The notes below the pieces were generated by a model. The model had not been told where the DNA came from. It saw nothing but the letters and a program-made list of their open reading frames with translations, and did not search any database. This document shows positions 1 through 10,900 of a stretch of DNA of 64,000 bases, piece by piece. Each line of letters opens with the position of its first letter. The first letter of the stretch is position 1. The stretch comes from Apium graveolens. Taxonomy: Eukaryota > Streptophyta > Magnoliopsida > Apiales > Apiaceae. Where the stretch lies: the NCBI RefSeq assembly GCF_009905375.1, contig NC_133650.1:145956476-146020475 (forward strand). Reading direction: 5' to 3'. Made by a program: the position numbers and the translations under genes.

Positions 1-3000
1 AATCAAACACAAAAACAAGCCAACCAAGCCAAGCTAAATCATTTTCATCAAAATCAAAAAGAAACCAAGGCATGGTTCATCATGCTCTCGGCTTTTACTA
101 TTGCAAATGGGAAAGAATTCAAAAAACTCAAGATCCAAGCCTCCTAAATTGGTGAGTTAATTCCCTAATCATCTTCATGCTTAGTTAGGGCTATATCATG
201 AGTTTAAGCCATCAATTCCTTCTCCATCTTCTCCATTTAATCAAAGAAGAAGACTATGAATAGTGTTTTCAAGTTTTTAACTTGAAATTTTTCTTGTTTT
301 TCTTGAAGATCCAAGCATTCTTAAGACTTCTCAAAGCTTCTTAAGGCTTCCTAGCTCCTCCCACCACTTCAAGGAAGGTATACCATCTCCAAACCCTAGA
401 TTCCTAGGTATTATAAGATGATTTTGATTAGTAGGATGATATTGTAGCTTGTTGTTGTGATTTAGAGTTTGGGATTTGGAATGGTAGTGAAATGGAATGG
501 TAAATGTTGTGGTTTTGATTAAAAGAATTTAAGTATGATTAAAGTTAAGCTTAGGCATAAGTATGAATGATTAAATTGAATTGGTTGGGGTTGTTATGAT
601 GTGATAAGGATGGATGTTGGTTGTATGTTGGATTTGAGGTTGATTTGGGATGGTTTTGAATGGTTTAAAATATTGGAAATCGCGTAAACATAGCCGTCGT
701 AACGTCCGATTTTCTTTGGACTGTTTTTGTGCATAGCATTAGGACCCGAGAACCCCCTGCTAGATTATGACCACTACCATGTTTAGATAGCTCATGTTAC
801 GAGCTTCGTTTTGATATGTAGTTCGTTCGATTCCGATGCACGGTTTAGGAGAAACGACCGTTTCAAGTAACGGCGTTTCGCGAACGAAACTTTTCCCCTC
901 GCCTTACTTTGAAACATAGGTTAAAGACCAAAAAGGGTTAATTAATGTATGAAACATTTATGGTAAGTGTGTTAGGAAGTTGGTAAGACAAGACACTCGC
1001 GAAGGAATCGCTTTAAAACTCGTAAAGGTTAAATTATTAAAAATGGTGGAGCCGAGGGTACCCGAGTGACTTAAGCGAATCAGTGAGCGCAAAACAAGCG
1101 TTAGAGTCTAAGTTAGTTAAAGTATAGATTTACAAGTGATTTTGGTTTAATTCCAACTTACTTGTTGTTGATAGGTTACCAGACTCGTCCCGAGCCTTTT
1201 ATCACCCCAAGTCGCTCAGGCAAGTTTTCTACCCGTTATAACTGTTGTTGTGATGTAAATATATGTATATGCATTATCTAGTGATAAGTGCATGATTGTT
1301 ATTAGCAAATTTTGTGATATATTGGAGCATGCTGATATGGTATATATGCATGTCTGTTTCGTAATCTGGTTATCTATCTGTTGATTTCGATGCTTATAGT
1401 TGCATAATACCTATGCTAGAGATAAGCAGTAGTTGCGTATACCCTTAGTATAGGGGACCCAAAGGTGAACATATTTCTAAACCGGGAGTCGATGTTCCCG
1501 AGTATAATATATATATTTTTATATATATGGTTATAGTTTTCCAAACTATTAATCGAATAAGGTTTATTCGATAACTTTTATTTTATTAATTGAATACTAT
1601 TTTGAATATTCATTCGAGGGTTATGACTCAGTTTATTTTATTATTTGAATATGATTTGAATATTCATTCGAGGGTTATGACTCAGTTTATTTTATTATTT
1701 CAATATGATTTGAATATTCATCGAAGGCCTTATGACTCCTTTTATTTTATTAATTGAATATTATTTGAATATTCATTCGAGGGCTTATGATTCAGTTTAT
1801 ATTATTTAATGAATATTATTTGAATATTCATTTGAGGATCTATGACTCCGATTATTTGCTGAAATATATTCTTTATTTTATTAAAGAATAAGGTGTTAAT
1901 AATCAAACTTATTTTCGATTATTCAAATAAAGATAATACTTTCATATAAGTGTATCTTTGGTTATTTAATACTCGTTTCAAGTATAAGTTTTAAAACTTC
2001 TACTTCAATTATTTTTATAAAGATTATTCTTTATGGGAATATTATTTAAATAATAATATTCAGATATTTTCTAATATACCGGGACTGATTTATTTCATTA
2101 AATCTGCTTTACTCCAAACATTCTTAAAAATGTTTTCGAGTCTTCAAAATGATTTTAAAAGTTAGAGCGGATCCCAAAACTCGTTTTCCGATTTAAGATC
2201 TTCCTTTCGAAGGAGACTTGAATATTCGCTCAAAAATCTTGGGGATCCGGCTCTGTGGTGTATTTTATATTCGCAACATGGTTGCTGTTTTGAGAAAACA
2301 ATTTGATTACTTGCCCAATGTTCGGGAAGTAAGTCCATCTGATTGAGTCAGCATAAGCGACAGGCCGGGGTACGGTCTATAAAGTGTAAGTGGCTGGGTG
2401 GCAGTCCATCAACGCGTGAGTGGCCGGGTAACGGTCTAGCGCGAGGTCCTAATGCGGCCAGGGTGATGACCGGTGAGGAATTCATCCATCTACAGTAGAA
2501 AAGGTTACTTATTGGTATCTTTGCCTGATAAGCAAGATATCTGGTTTATGCCAAAATTCTTTTCCTTTCCAAAATTCATTGGATGTTTCAAACTCTGTTC
2601 ATACTTTACATAACAGAGGTTCCAGGAAATGTTTAAGAGATATATATGTGGATATATATATATCGGGACTTAATGAAGTATCTCGTAACTTCATTATTTA
2701 TAATGATATTCAAAGATTGAATCTATTCAAATCTTGTCTTGTAGTCTCATCTATGTGATGAACCTTTGAAATTAATTATAACTTGAACGGTGGTAGTTCA
2801 AGTAGTATTTGGAAAAGATATAAGTATATTGGAGTACCTTATAACTTCATCTTTTAAACTTATATCTAGTTAATAATTGTCTTATGAATGACAAAGATTT
2901 TCAGAAAAACGTTGAGACAAGGTTAGATATATTAGATCACCTTGCAACGATATTTTTATACAGTTATACACTGGAACTCTGTGTATATTATGCATGGAAG

Positions 3001-3617
3001 AGGACTTCCCATATTTTGAAAAGTATATATATATATATATATATACTGAATATTTTGCGACTTCATCGCATTAAGATATCAACTTGGTTCATTTCTTTTG
3101 ACCAAGACTTTCATGAGTACTATGAGAAGGCTCATATATTGTTAATCATTATACATATTATTTTGGTGGGCTTGCTGCTCACCCTTGCTTTATTTCTTCA
3201 TCACACAACAACAGTTAGGAAAGATGGCTAGACTCCAGCAGACCCAGCGCAAGCGCGTGGGAAGCGTCCCGCGTCTTCCCGTTGATGTTGTAGCTGCTAT
3301 AGCTGCAGAGGTAGATCTATTGTAGATCAGACCATCTACTTTTGAGAATCAATTATGTATAATTATAACTTGTGGCAGATAATGGCAATTAACTGTAAAT
3401 TTATCAAGTAATCATTTTGGGTTGTAATAACTTTTAAATTGTGGATTCAAAGACTTGTACTTATTTAAATTTCATCTCTGAGACTATAACGGGTTGTGGT
3501 GTGTGTTAGTGTGGGGTCACAGCATAAGGTTATTTATTATTAATTAAGTGAAGTGATATTGTGGAAAGAAAGACCGTGACGACCCGGATCCCCGACCCCG
3601 GATCTGGGGGTGTTACA
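1..3617 (+). repeat. Chromovirus LTR, copy A (start lies outside the window)
   Basis: This is the 3' part of a ~4.2-kb LTR homologous along its whole length to the LTRs at 4447-8762 and 14314-18624. Position 1 matches about 580 bases into those LTRs. It ends in the family terminus GGGGGTGTTACA at 3617. It lacks the 64-bp duplication found in the other copies and has one more ~55-bp repeat unit. A SIRE-type copia gag begins directly at 3618, so this LTR was inserted into that gag. Whether it is a solo LTR or the 3' LTR of a full element cannot be told, because the upstream part is missing. The short open frames inside it are not genes. Confidence 0.88.
1578..1850 (+). repeat. ~55-bp tandem repeats inside LTR copy A
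   Basis: About five diverged units of ~55 bp follow one another. Each carries a core of the form TTTGAATATTCATTCGAGG followed by TATGACTC and TTATTTTATT. The same array has about four units in the other plus-strand LTRs (around 6700-6920 and 16560-16785) and is recognisable in reverse complement in the minus-strand chromovirus LTRs (around 45790-45900). It is an LTR-internal minisatellite whose copy number changes between copies. Confidence 0.7.
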
Positions 3618-4203
3618 TTGATGAAGTCGATAAAGACAAAAAGGCCATGAATATATTATTCAATGGTCTCGATCAAGAAATGTTTGACAATCTCATAAAT
3701 TGCAAAACTGCTAAGGATTTTTGGGACACGGTTCAAGTACTGTGTGAGGGAACTGAGAAAGTCAAAGAAAACAAAATGCAACTTGTCATACAACAATATG
3801 AACACTTCAATTTTGAAGCTGGTGAGTCCCTTAATGATACTTTCATTAGATTTCAAAAGCTGTTGAATGAACTAAAGTTGTGTGGAAGAGTATACCAAAC
3901 CAAGGATTCCAACCTAAAATTTCTAAGGTCTTTACCAAAGGAATGGAGTCCAATGACAGTCTCTCTCATAAATTCACAAGAGTACAGGGATTTTACTTCT
4001 GAGTTATTGTATGAAATTTCAAAGACCTATGAGCTTGAAATGGAACAAGATGAACTAATAAAGAAAGGAGGAAGAAAGGTGAGACTGTGGCATTGTTAGC
4101 TGAGCATGAGAGAATGGTGAAAATGAAGGTTGAAGTTGTTAAAACTACACCAAACATTAATGTTTTTTAAAGAATCTGAGATAGGCAATGGAAAAGGGTT
4201 GAT
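3618..4203 (+). pseudogene. Ty1/copia (SIRE/Maximus-type) gag fragment
   Basis: The frame from 3618 to about 4099 encodes the central part of a copia gag capsid (UBN2 / retrotran_gag type). Recognisable segments are NILFNGLD, CKTAKDFWDTVQ, NKMQLVIQQYEHF, LKFLRSLPKEW and KTYELEMEQDE, in the order usual for SIRE-type gag. A frameshift near 4075 moves the reading frame, and a degraded continuation runs to 4203. The 5' end is cut by chromovirus LTR copy A and the 3' end by the Athila-like LTR. No zinc knuckle remains. It could derive from the same SIRE copy as the pol piece at 27676, but nothing proves it. Confidence 0.85.
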
Positions 4204-4446
4204 TGTTAGGGCACAAAGCATGCGCTAAAATACACGCAAGTATACGCGATCGCAAGTAATATAGAATGATTTCTAGTTTGTTCCCTCGGAGACTCATACT
4301 AATTATATTTAATTAACACTTACTCACCAATGTATGATTACTCTTCAATGTCAGGATAATAACAATTAAGGTTGATTAACTAATATTAACTACGAGAATT
4401 AAACACTTAAATTATCAATATTAAACACACATAAGATCATAACTTC
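4204..4446 (-). repeat. Athila-like 3' LTR, terminal segment
   Basis: On the plus strand this begins TGTTAGGGCAC at 4204, so the LTR ends ..GTGCCCTAACA on its own strand. It lies against a copia gag at 4203; the five bases before it are TTGAT. The chromovirus at 4447 interrupts it, and the rest of the LTR resumes at 18630 after the duplicated target ACTTC. No gene is present. Confidence 0.75.
4442..4446. other. Target site duplication, left (ACTTC)
   Basis: ACTTC directly precedes the TG of the 5' LTR and recurs directly after the CA of the 3' LTR at 18625-18629. It is the 5-bp duplication expected of a Ty3-type integrase and proves that 4447-18624 is one insertion. Confidence 0.93.
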
Positions 4447-6699
4447 TGTAATAACCCCAATTTTTGAGAAATTTTGAAACCCTTATGAATAGTGTTTTTG
4501 CTGAACGAGAAAACTTTTCATGCCACGCTATGTAGGGGTTCTGTTATTGATCTTATGGGATATTATTAGTACTCTATGAGGTATATAAGTGTATGTAAAG
4601 ATCGTCAGAATCCAATTACGAACACTTTGATTTTTCCCGGAAATCCACAATATACGGAGAGAATTGAGTATAAGGTAACAGGATAAAAAGGATTTAAATT
4701 AAAGGATTATAAGAGAGGATCATAAAAGGAATACAATGTATTGAGAAAGGTTAAGGGAACCTAAGTAATAAGATCCCGGGTATGATCCTTCAAACGATAA
4801 ACGAGAACGAAAGTTAACCGTATAACAGATCAGCGGTCATTAGGCAAATGATTAGGAAGTTAATCAAAGGGATTAATGGGAATGATGTCATCCAACCAAT
4901 AGAAAGAAGACAAGGAAGGAAGGATGACATCATGAGGATGAGGTAAGCATGACATGGGAAGGAAGGAGGTGTGGTTGAATAAGGACCACACAAATTCAAG
5001 GGCAAGGTAGTAATTTGCTAAATCAAATACAAAAATCAATCAACCAAGCAAATCATTTCATTTTCATCAAACAAAACACAAAATCCTCCATTCTTCATGA
5101 AGCTCTCGGGTGGTTTTCTTAAATTTTGAAAGTCCAAGCTCCTCCACTTGTTATTTTCCAAGGTAATTATCCTAGCTTCTCCTAGTTAAGTTACATACTT
5201 CCTATAAGTTTAAGCTTCTAATTCCAAGCCAATCTTTTTCTATAAATCATCAAAGAAGATGGTGAATAGTGTTTTCAAGAACTAAAATTTGTGTTCTTGA
5301 AGTTTTGTTTAGATTAAGCTTGGATAAGGGCTTTAAAGGTGATTCCAAGCCATCCTCTTGATTCTCCACTCTCCAAGGAAGGTATAAACTACAAACCCTA
5401 GCTTTAGTTTTGAGTAATTAGGATTGAATGTGTTTGATATAGCATATGTGAAGCATGATGCTTGATTGGTTGAAGTTTGGTTGAGTTGTAGAGATTAGTT
5501 GGTTTTGTTGCATTGTTGGAGTTGTAAATCTTGGTAATTAGTTAAAGAACCTAAGTAAAGCTTTTAGTTCATGTGAGGAATAAGTATAAATGGTAAATGT
5601 TGTGGTTTTGATTAAAAGAACTTAAGTATGATTAAAGTTAAGTTTAGGCATAAGTATGAATGATTAAATTAAATTGGTTGGGGTTGTTATGATGTGATAA
5701 GGATGGATGTTTGTTGTATGATGGATTTGAGGTTGGATTTGGGGTTGATTTGGAATGGGTTTGAATGGTTTAAAATATTGGAAATCGCGTAAACATAGCC
5801 GTCGTAACGTCCGATTTTCTTTGGACTGTTTTTGTGCATAGCATTAGGACCCGAGAACCCCCTGCTAGATTGTGACCACTGCCATGTTTAGATAGCTCAT
5901 GTTACGAGCTTCGTTTTGATATGTAGTTCGTTCGATTCCGATTTACGGTTTAGGAGAAACAACCGTTTCAAGTAACGGCGTTTAGCGAACGAAACTTTTT
6001 CCCTCGCCTTACTTTGGAATGTAGGTTAAAGACCAAAAAGGGTTAATTAATGTGTGAAACATTTATGGTAAGTGTGTTAGGCAGTTGGTAAGTCATTCGC
6101 GAAGGAATCACTTTAAAACTCGTAAAGGTTAAATTATTAAAAATGGTGGAGCCGAGGGTACCCGAGTGACTTAAGCAAATCGGTGAGCGCAAAACAAGCG
6201 TTAGAGTCTAAGTTAGTTAAAGTATAGATTTACAAGTGATTTTGGTTTAATTCCAACTTACTTGTTGTTTATAGGTTACCAGACTCGTCCCGAGCCTTTC
6301 TCACCCCCAAGTCGCTCAGGCAAGTATTCTATCCGATACACTGTTGTTGTGATGTAAATGTATGTATATGCATTATCTTGTGATATTGCATGATTGTTAT
6401 TTAGCAAATGTTGCGATATATTGTAGCATGTGATATGGTATATATGCATGCCTGTTTTATATTCTTGAGATATATATCTGTTGGTTTATTTGATAATACC
6501 TATGCTAGAGGATAGCGGTAACTTGCATATACCCTTAGTATAGGGACCCAAAAGGTGAAAATATTTTCTAAAACCGGGAGTCGAGGATCCCGAGTAATCT
6601 TGTATATATGGATAAGGATATATATATATATATTTATATATATATATATGGTTATAGTTTTCCAAACTATAAATCGAATAAGGTTTATTCGATAACTTT

Positions 6700-6920
6700 A
6701 ACTTTATTTTATTATTGAATATTATTTCGAATATTATTCGAAGGCGTATGACTTCTTATTTTATTTATTGAATATTATTTGAATATTCATTTGAGGATGT
6801 ATGACTCCTTTATTTTATTTAATGAATATTATTTATAATATTCATTCGAGGTATTATGACTTCTTATTTTATTTATTGGATATTATTTGAATATTCATTT
6901 GAGGATCTATGACTCCGATT
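6700..6920 (+). repeat. ~55-bp tandem repeats in the 5' LTR
   Basis: About four diverged units each contain GAATATTATTTGAATATTCAT followed by a GAGG..TATGACT segment. The array matches the one at 1578-1850 in LTR copy A and is repeated in the 3' LTR at about 16560-16785. Confidence 0.65.
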
Positions 6921-7734
6921 ATTTGCTGAGATATATTCTTTATTTTATTAAAGAATAAGGTGTAAATAATCAAACTTATTTTCGATTATTCAAATAAAGA
7001 TAATACTTTCATATAAGTATATCTTTGGTTATTTAATACTCGTTTCAAGTATAAATTTTAATACTTCTACTTCAATTATTTTTTTTATATAAAGATTATT
7101 CTTTATGGGAATATTATATTAAATAATAATATTCAGTCATTTTCTAAATATTCTGGGGACTGATTTACTTCATTAAATCAGCCTTACTCCAAACACTCTT
7201 TAAAGTGTTTTCGAGTCTTCAAAATGATTTTTAAAAGTCAGAGCGGATCCCAAAACTCATTTTTATATTTAAGATCTTCCTTTTTAAGGGGATTTAAATA
7301 CTCGCTCAAAACCTGGGGAATCCGGCTCTGTGGTGTATTTTATATTCGCAACGAGGTTGCAGATTTGGTAAATGAATTGATTACTTGCCCAACGTTCGGG
7401 AAGTAAGCCCATCTCATTGAGTCGGCATAAGCGACAGGCCGGGGTACGGTCTATTATTGTGTAAGTGGCTGGGTGGCAGTCCATCAACGCGTGAGGGGCC
7501 GGGGTACGGTCTAGCGCGAGGTCCTAATGCGGCCAGGGTGATGACCGGTGAGGAATTCATCCATCTACTAGTAGAAAAGGTTACTTATTGGTATCTTTGC
7601 CTGATCAGCAAGATATCGGGTTTATGCCAAAATTCTTTTCCTTTCCCAAAATTCATTGGATGTTTCAAACTCTGTTCATACTTTACATAACAGAGGTTCC
7701 AGGAAATGTTTAAAGGGGTATATATGTGTGGATA

Positions 7735-7862
7735 TATATATATCGGGACTAAAGAAAGTATCTCATAACTTTTTCATTCAATAATATTTCAAAGATTGTA
7801 TATATATCGGGACTAAAGAAAGTATCTCATAACTTTTTCATTCAATAATATTTCAAAGATTG
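7735..7862 (+). repeat. 64-bp perfect tandem duplication in the 5' LTR
   Basis: The unit starts TATATATATCGGGACTAAAG and ends CAAAGATTG. It occurs at 7735-7798 and again at 7799-7862. The same duplication is in the 3' LTR (17599-17726) but only one copy is in LTR copy A, so it arose in the parent element before this insertion. Confidence 0.9.
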
Positions 7863-8766
7863 AATCTATTCAAGTCTTATCTTGTGGTCTCATCAGTGGG
7901 ATGAACTTTTGAAATTGATTGTAACTTGAACGGTGGTAGTTCAAGTAGTATTTGGGAATGATATAAGTGTAGTGAAGTATTTGGTAACTTCATCTTTTAA
8001 ACTTATATCTAATTAATAATTGTCTTATGTATGACAAAGATTTTCAGAAAAACGTTGAGACAAGGTTAGATATATGAGATCACCTTGCAACGATATTTTT
8101 TTATATACAGTTATACACTGGGATTTTGTGTATATTATGCATGGAAGAGGACTTCCAATATTTTGAAAAGTATATATGTATATATATATACTGAATATTT
8201 TGCGACTTCATCGCATTAAGTTATCAACTTGGTTCATTTCTTTTGACCAAGACTTTCATGAGTATTATGAGTAGACTCATATATTGTTAATCATTATACA
8301 TATTATTTTGGTGGGCTTGCTGCTCACCCTTGCTTTCTTCTTTCATCACACAACATCAGATAGATAAGATGAACAGGACCAAGCTCCCAATTCGCGAGCG
8401 GATAGGAAGCGTTCCGCAGCTTCCTATAGGCATTGAAGTCACTGTAGCTGAGGTAGGGAACTACCAATAGACTAGGCTTCAACTTTTGATGTACCAGATT
8501 TATGTATACTTATGAATTGTAATAATGGCAAAGAAATGTAAATTTATTCAGAACCCTTTTAAGGTGTATTGACTTATAATTGTGGAATAAAACGACTTGT
8601 GATTATTTGTGGAGGTTCATCTCTGAGACTATAACGTGTGGTGTGTGTTTATTGTGGGGTCACAGTACAGAGTAGTTGATTGTGTATTAAGATTGGGTGT
8701 TATTAAGGGAAATGGATCTCGTGACAACCCGGATCCCCGACCCCAGATCTGGGGGTGTTACAGAAA

Positions 8767-8779
8767 TGGTATCAGAGCT
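8767..8779 (+). promoter_or_regulatory. Primer binding site, tRNA-iMet type
   Basis: TGGTATCAGAGCT begins four bases after the 5' LTR. It is complementary to the 3' end of plant initiator methionine tRNA, the usual primer for Ty3 chromoviruses and many copia elements. Confidence 0.9.
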
Positions 8780-8951
8780 AAGCGTTATAAACCTCAGAGA
8801 TGATGGGACGTTAAGATAATAAGTTCACTAAGATAATAAGAACTCTTGCCAAGTTCATAGTCGGGCTACCTAACGTAGTACTGACAGTTAAAACCCTTAT
8901 GGGAACCCTTATAAATATCGTGATAGGACCGTAGTTCGTTATCGTATATGG

Positions 8952-9156
8952 TAGCGGGACTCCGAACCCTGAGGATGAGGAGAAACATCGCGATGATATT
9001 TTATTACTAATTGGAGATCGGATTGTGGATCCGATAGAGTGTCCTAATGCAGGACCGGACGATGTTGATATTGAGGATTTAGCGGTTGAGGATGTTGTCC
9101 TAGAAGGGATAGTTATTGAGGAGGATCCCATGGAGGATCCTGACAGGATTGGATAA
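8952..9156 (+). pseudogene. Remnant of the gag leader ORF
   Basis: An acidic open stretch begins with a GTPNPEDEE-like sequence, continues through DDILLLIGDRIVDP and stops at TAA 9154-9156. The same opening (GPPNPEV.., DVLLYVGDQIVEDP) is in the minus-strand chromovirus at 53243, where the frame runs on much further. It is therefore the N-terminal part of the family's first ORF, cut short here. I do not recognise a domain in it. Confidence 0.6.
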
Positions 9157-9199
9157 AGGACCACTGATGAATTGATGACCATGGTTTGGTCGACTACCA

Positions 9200-9893
9200 G
9201 AGGTAGGATTGGCCGGTCACTACCGGAGGTTCGTTCAAGATGTAAAGATAGTAGTCCCTTTAACGCGGCTTACTCGTAAGACTGAGAAGTTCGAATGGAC
9301 AGAGAAATGCGAGAACAGCTTTCAAGAACTGAAGCAGAGGTTGGTGATGGCCCTTATGCTGGCGTTGCCGGATGGAAAAAGAGATTTTGTGAAGTATAGT
9401 GACGCTTCGCACAAGGGCTTAGGGTGCGTGCTTATGCAGCACGGTAAGGTAATCGCGTACATGTCAAGACAATTAAGGTAATATGAAATTCGATATCCCC
9501 GCTCATGAGCTTAGGCTCGTGGCAATAGTTTTACCCTAAGGATTGGAGGCACTACTTGTATGGAGAGAAGTGCAAGAATTACCTAAGACATAAGTGCTCT
9601 AGTACATTTTCACGTAGAAAGAGCTCAACATATGCCAGAGGAGGCAGTTAGAGCTAATCAAGAATAATGATTGGGAGATTCTTTATCATTCGGGGAAAGC
9701 CAATATGGTGGCTGATGCCCTTAGTAAAAAGGAGAGACTCAAGATGATAATGTCTTTTGGAGAGTTTATAAGAGATTTTGAGAAAATGGAAATAGAAGTG
9801 AAGGTAACCGGAGCCGGTACCGAAAAGCTGTTTGAGATTGCAATACAGCCCGAATTATGGGAAAAGATCATATTGTGCCAGAAAAAGTTATGA
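9200..9893 (+). pseudogene. Chromovirus RNase H fragment, misplaced upstream of gag
   Basis: Positions 9209-9481 encode the end of the RT thumb and the start of RNase H: GHYRRFVQD, PLTRLTRKTEKFEW, LALPDGK, then YSDASHKGLGCVLMQHGKV. After a stop at 9479, degraded sequence corresponds to the region before the final RNase H motif, which reappears at 9690 as HSGKANMVADALSKKERLK in a frame open to 9893. The match is to the Tekay/Del-type chromovirus RNase H. It lies before the gag core of the same element, out of the usual gag-PR-RT-RH-IN order, and no reverse transcriptase core is present. The related minus-strand copy has no equivalent at this position. Confidence 0.85.
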
Positions 9894-10219
9894 ATGAAGG
9901 CAGGGAGCCAACAATTAGATAAAAGATTAATATCGAGAAAGATGATAAGGGAATAATGAGGTATTCCTATAGAATTTGGGTTCCAAAAGTTCAAGAGCGT
10001 AAGGATGAGAACTTAGATGAGAGCCATAGTTTGAGGAATAAGATTTAGAGCAAACCCTGAACGTGATAGTCAGGGAGGTCGCCATCAAGATAGAAGGAAC
10101 CCATGACATAATGGAGTGGAAAATGAGGATTTTAAATTAAAAGATGACCCCAATTATGGGGAGTAGGATGAAACATTTCATACTAAGGAAACGGAAAGTC
10201 GAGTAAGGAAAGGAGACCC

Positions 10220-10900
10220 GAGACGGTACTCCTATACGGCAATTCATGGACCTGTCTAAAGAGAACTTAGACTATTATCCCCAACCACCACCTTGAGGAA
10301 ACAATGTAGTGGGAAATTCTTTCAGGACCTTTAAGTCGCTAAGCTCTCTGAGTTCTAAGGAACAAGCTGACCCAGCCGAGGCAAGAGCCTGGCTAAAGGA
10401 AATATAGGAATCATTTGAGATTCAAAATGATTGATGAACCATCAAAGACTGTTTTCGTCACTTACCCTCCTAAGAGAGACACCACCCGCCGGTGAAAGAT
10501 CAAGAAAGGCACGGAGCCAGAGGTTAGAATAAACTGATTAAAGTTCAATCAATTGTTTTCGAGAAAGTAATTCCCAAGGTTATGGAGATAGTGTAAAAGC
10601 TTTAGAGCCAGAACAAAGGCAGACGAGTATGATGAATTGTGAATCTAAGTTGTAAAAAGTTGTCAAGATTCGTTCTGAGGACACGAATCCAGAATGACGG
10701 GATGTTTGAAATCAATGCTTATGTTGTGTTGGTTCATGAAATAATGATAAGAGAAAGGAATATAACGGCAATAGAGTTTGAGGAATGATAAGGGAGTTGG
10801 GTATGAGGAAACCCTAAAGACTAATAGCAATAGAAATAGAAAAGTATGTAATCGTCAGGATGATGATGATTCACCATGAGTTAAAATTGATGGTTGAGGG
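10220..10900 (+). pseudogene. Chromovirus gag core remnant
   Basis: Multiple frames must be read, but the order is clear: an LDYYPQPPP segment, NSFRTFKSL, then DPAEARAWLKEI, which is the start of the capsid (Retrotrans_gag) region of Tekay-type gag. Weaker blocks follow to about 10900. Stops and frameshifts are frequent. The homologous segment is on the minus strand at about 51640-52270 in the other chromovirus. Confidence 0.7.

Larger units (their letters stand above)
4447..8762 (+). repeat. 5' LTR of chromovirus B
   Basis: The repeat is 4316 bp, starts TGTAATAACC and ends TGTTACA. It contains a ~55-bp minisatellite near 6700-6920, two copies of a GGCCGGGGTACGGTCTA block (7438-7454 and 7497-7513), a 64-bp tandem duplication and several AT microsatellites. 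Relative to the 3' LTR it lacks five bases (GCGAA) near 4817. The many short open frames inside are noncoding. No convincing TATA box or transcription start could be fixed. Confidence 0.93.

Noticed and set aside
1578..1850. Regularly spaced repeats resembling a CRISPR array
   Set aside because: Units are contiguous and diverged, without unique spacers, in a plant LTR.
4814..5005. Open frame on the minus strand, repeated at 14587-14877
   Set aside because: It lies within the LTRs at matching positions and differs in length only because of a 5-bp indel. There is no protein-like composition or conserved motif.
7224..7690. Several identical open frames here and at 17088-17554
   Set aside because: They are the same LTR DNA read twice; duplication reflects the two LTRs and not a gene family.
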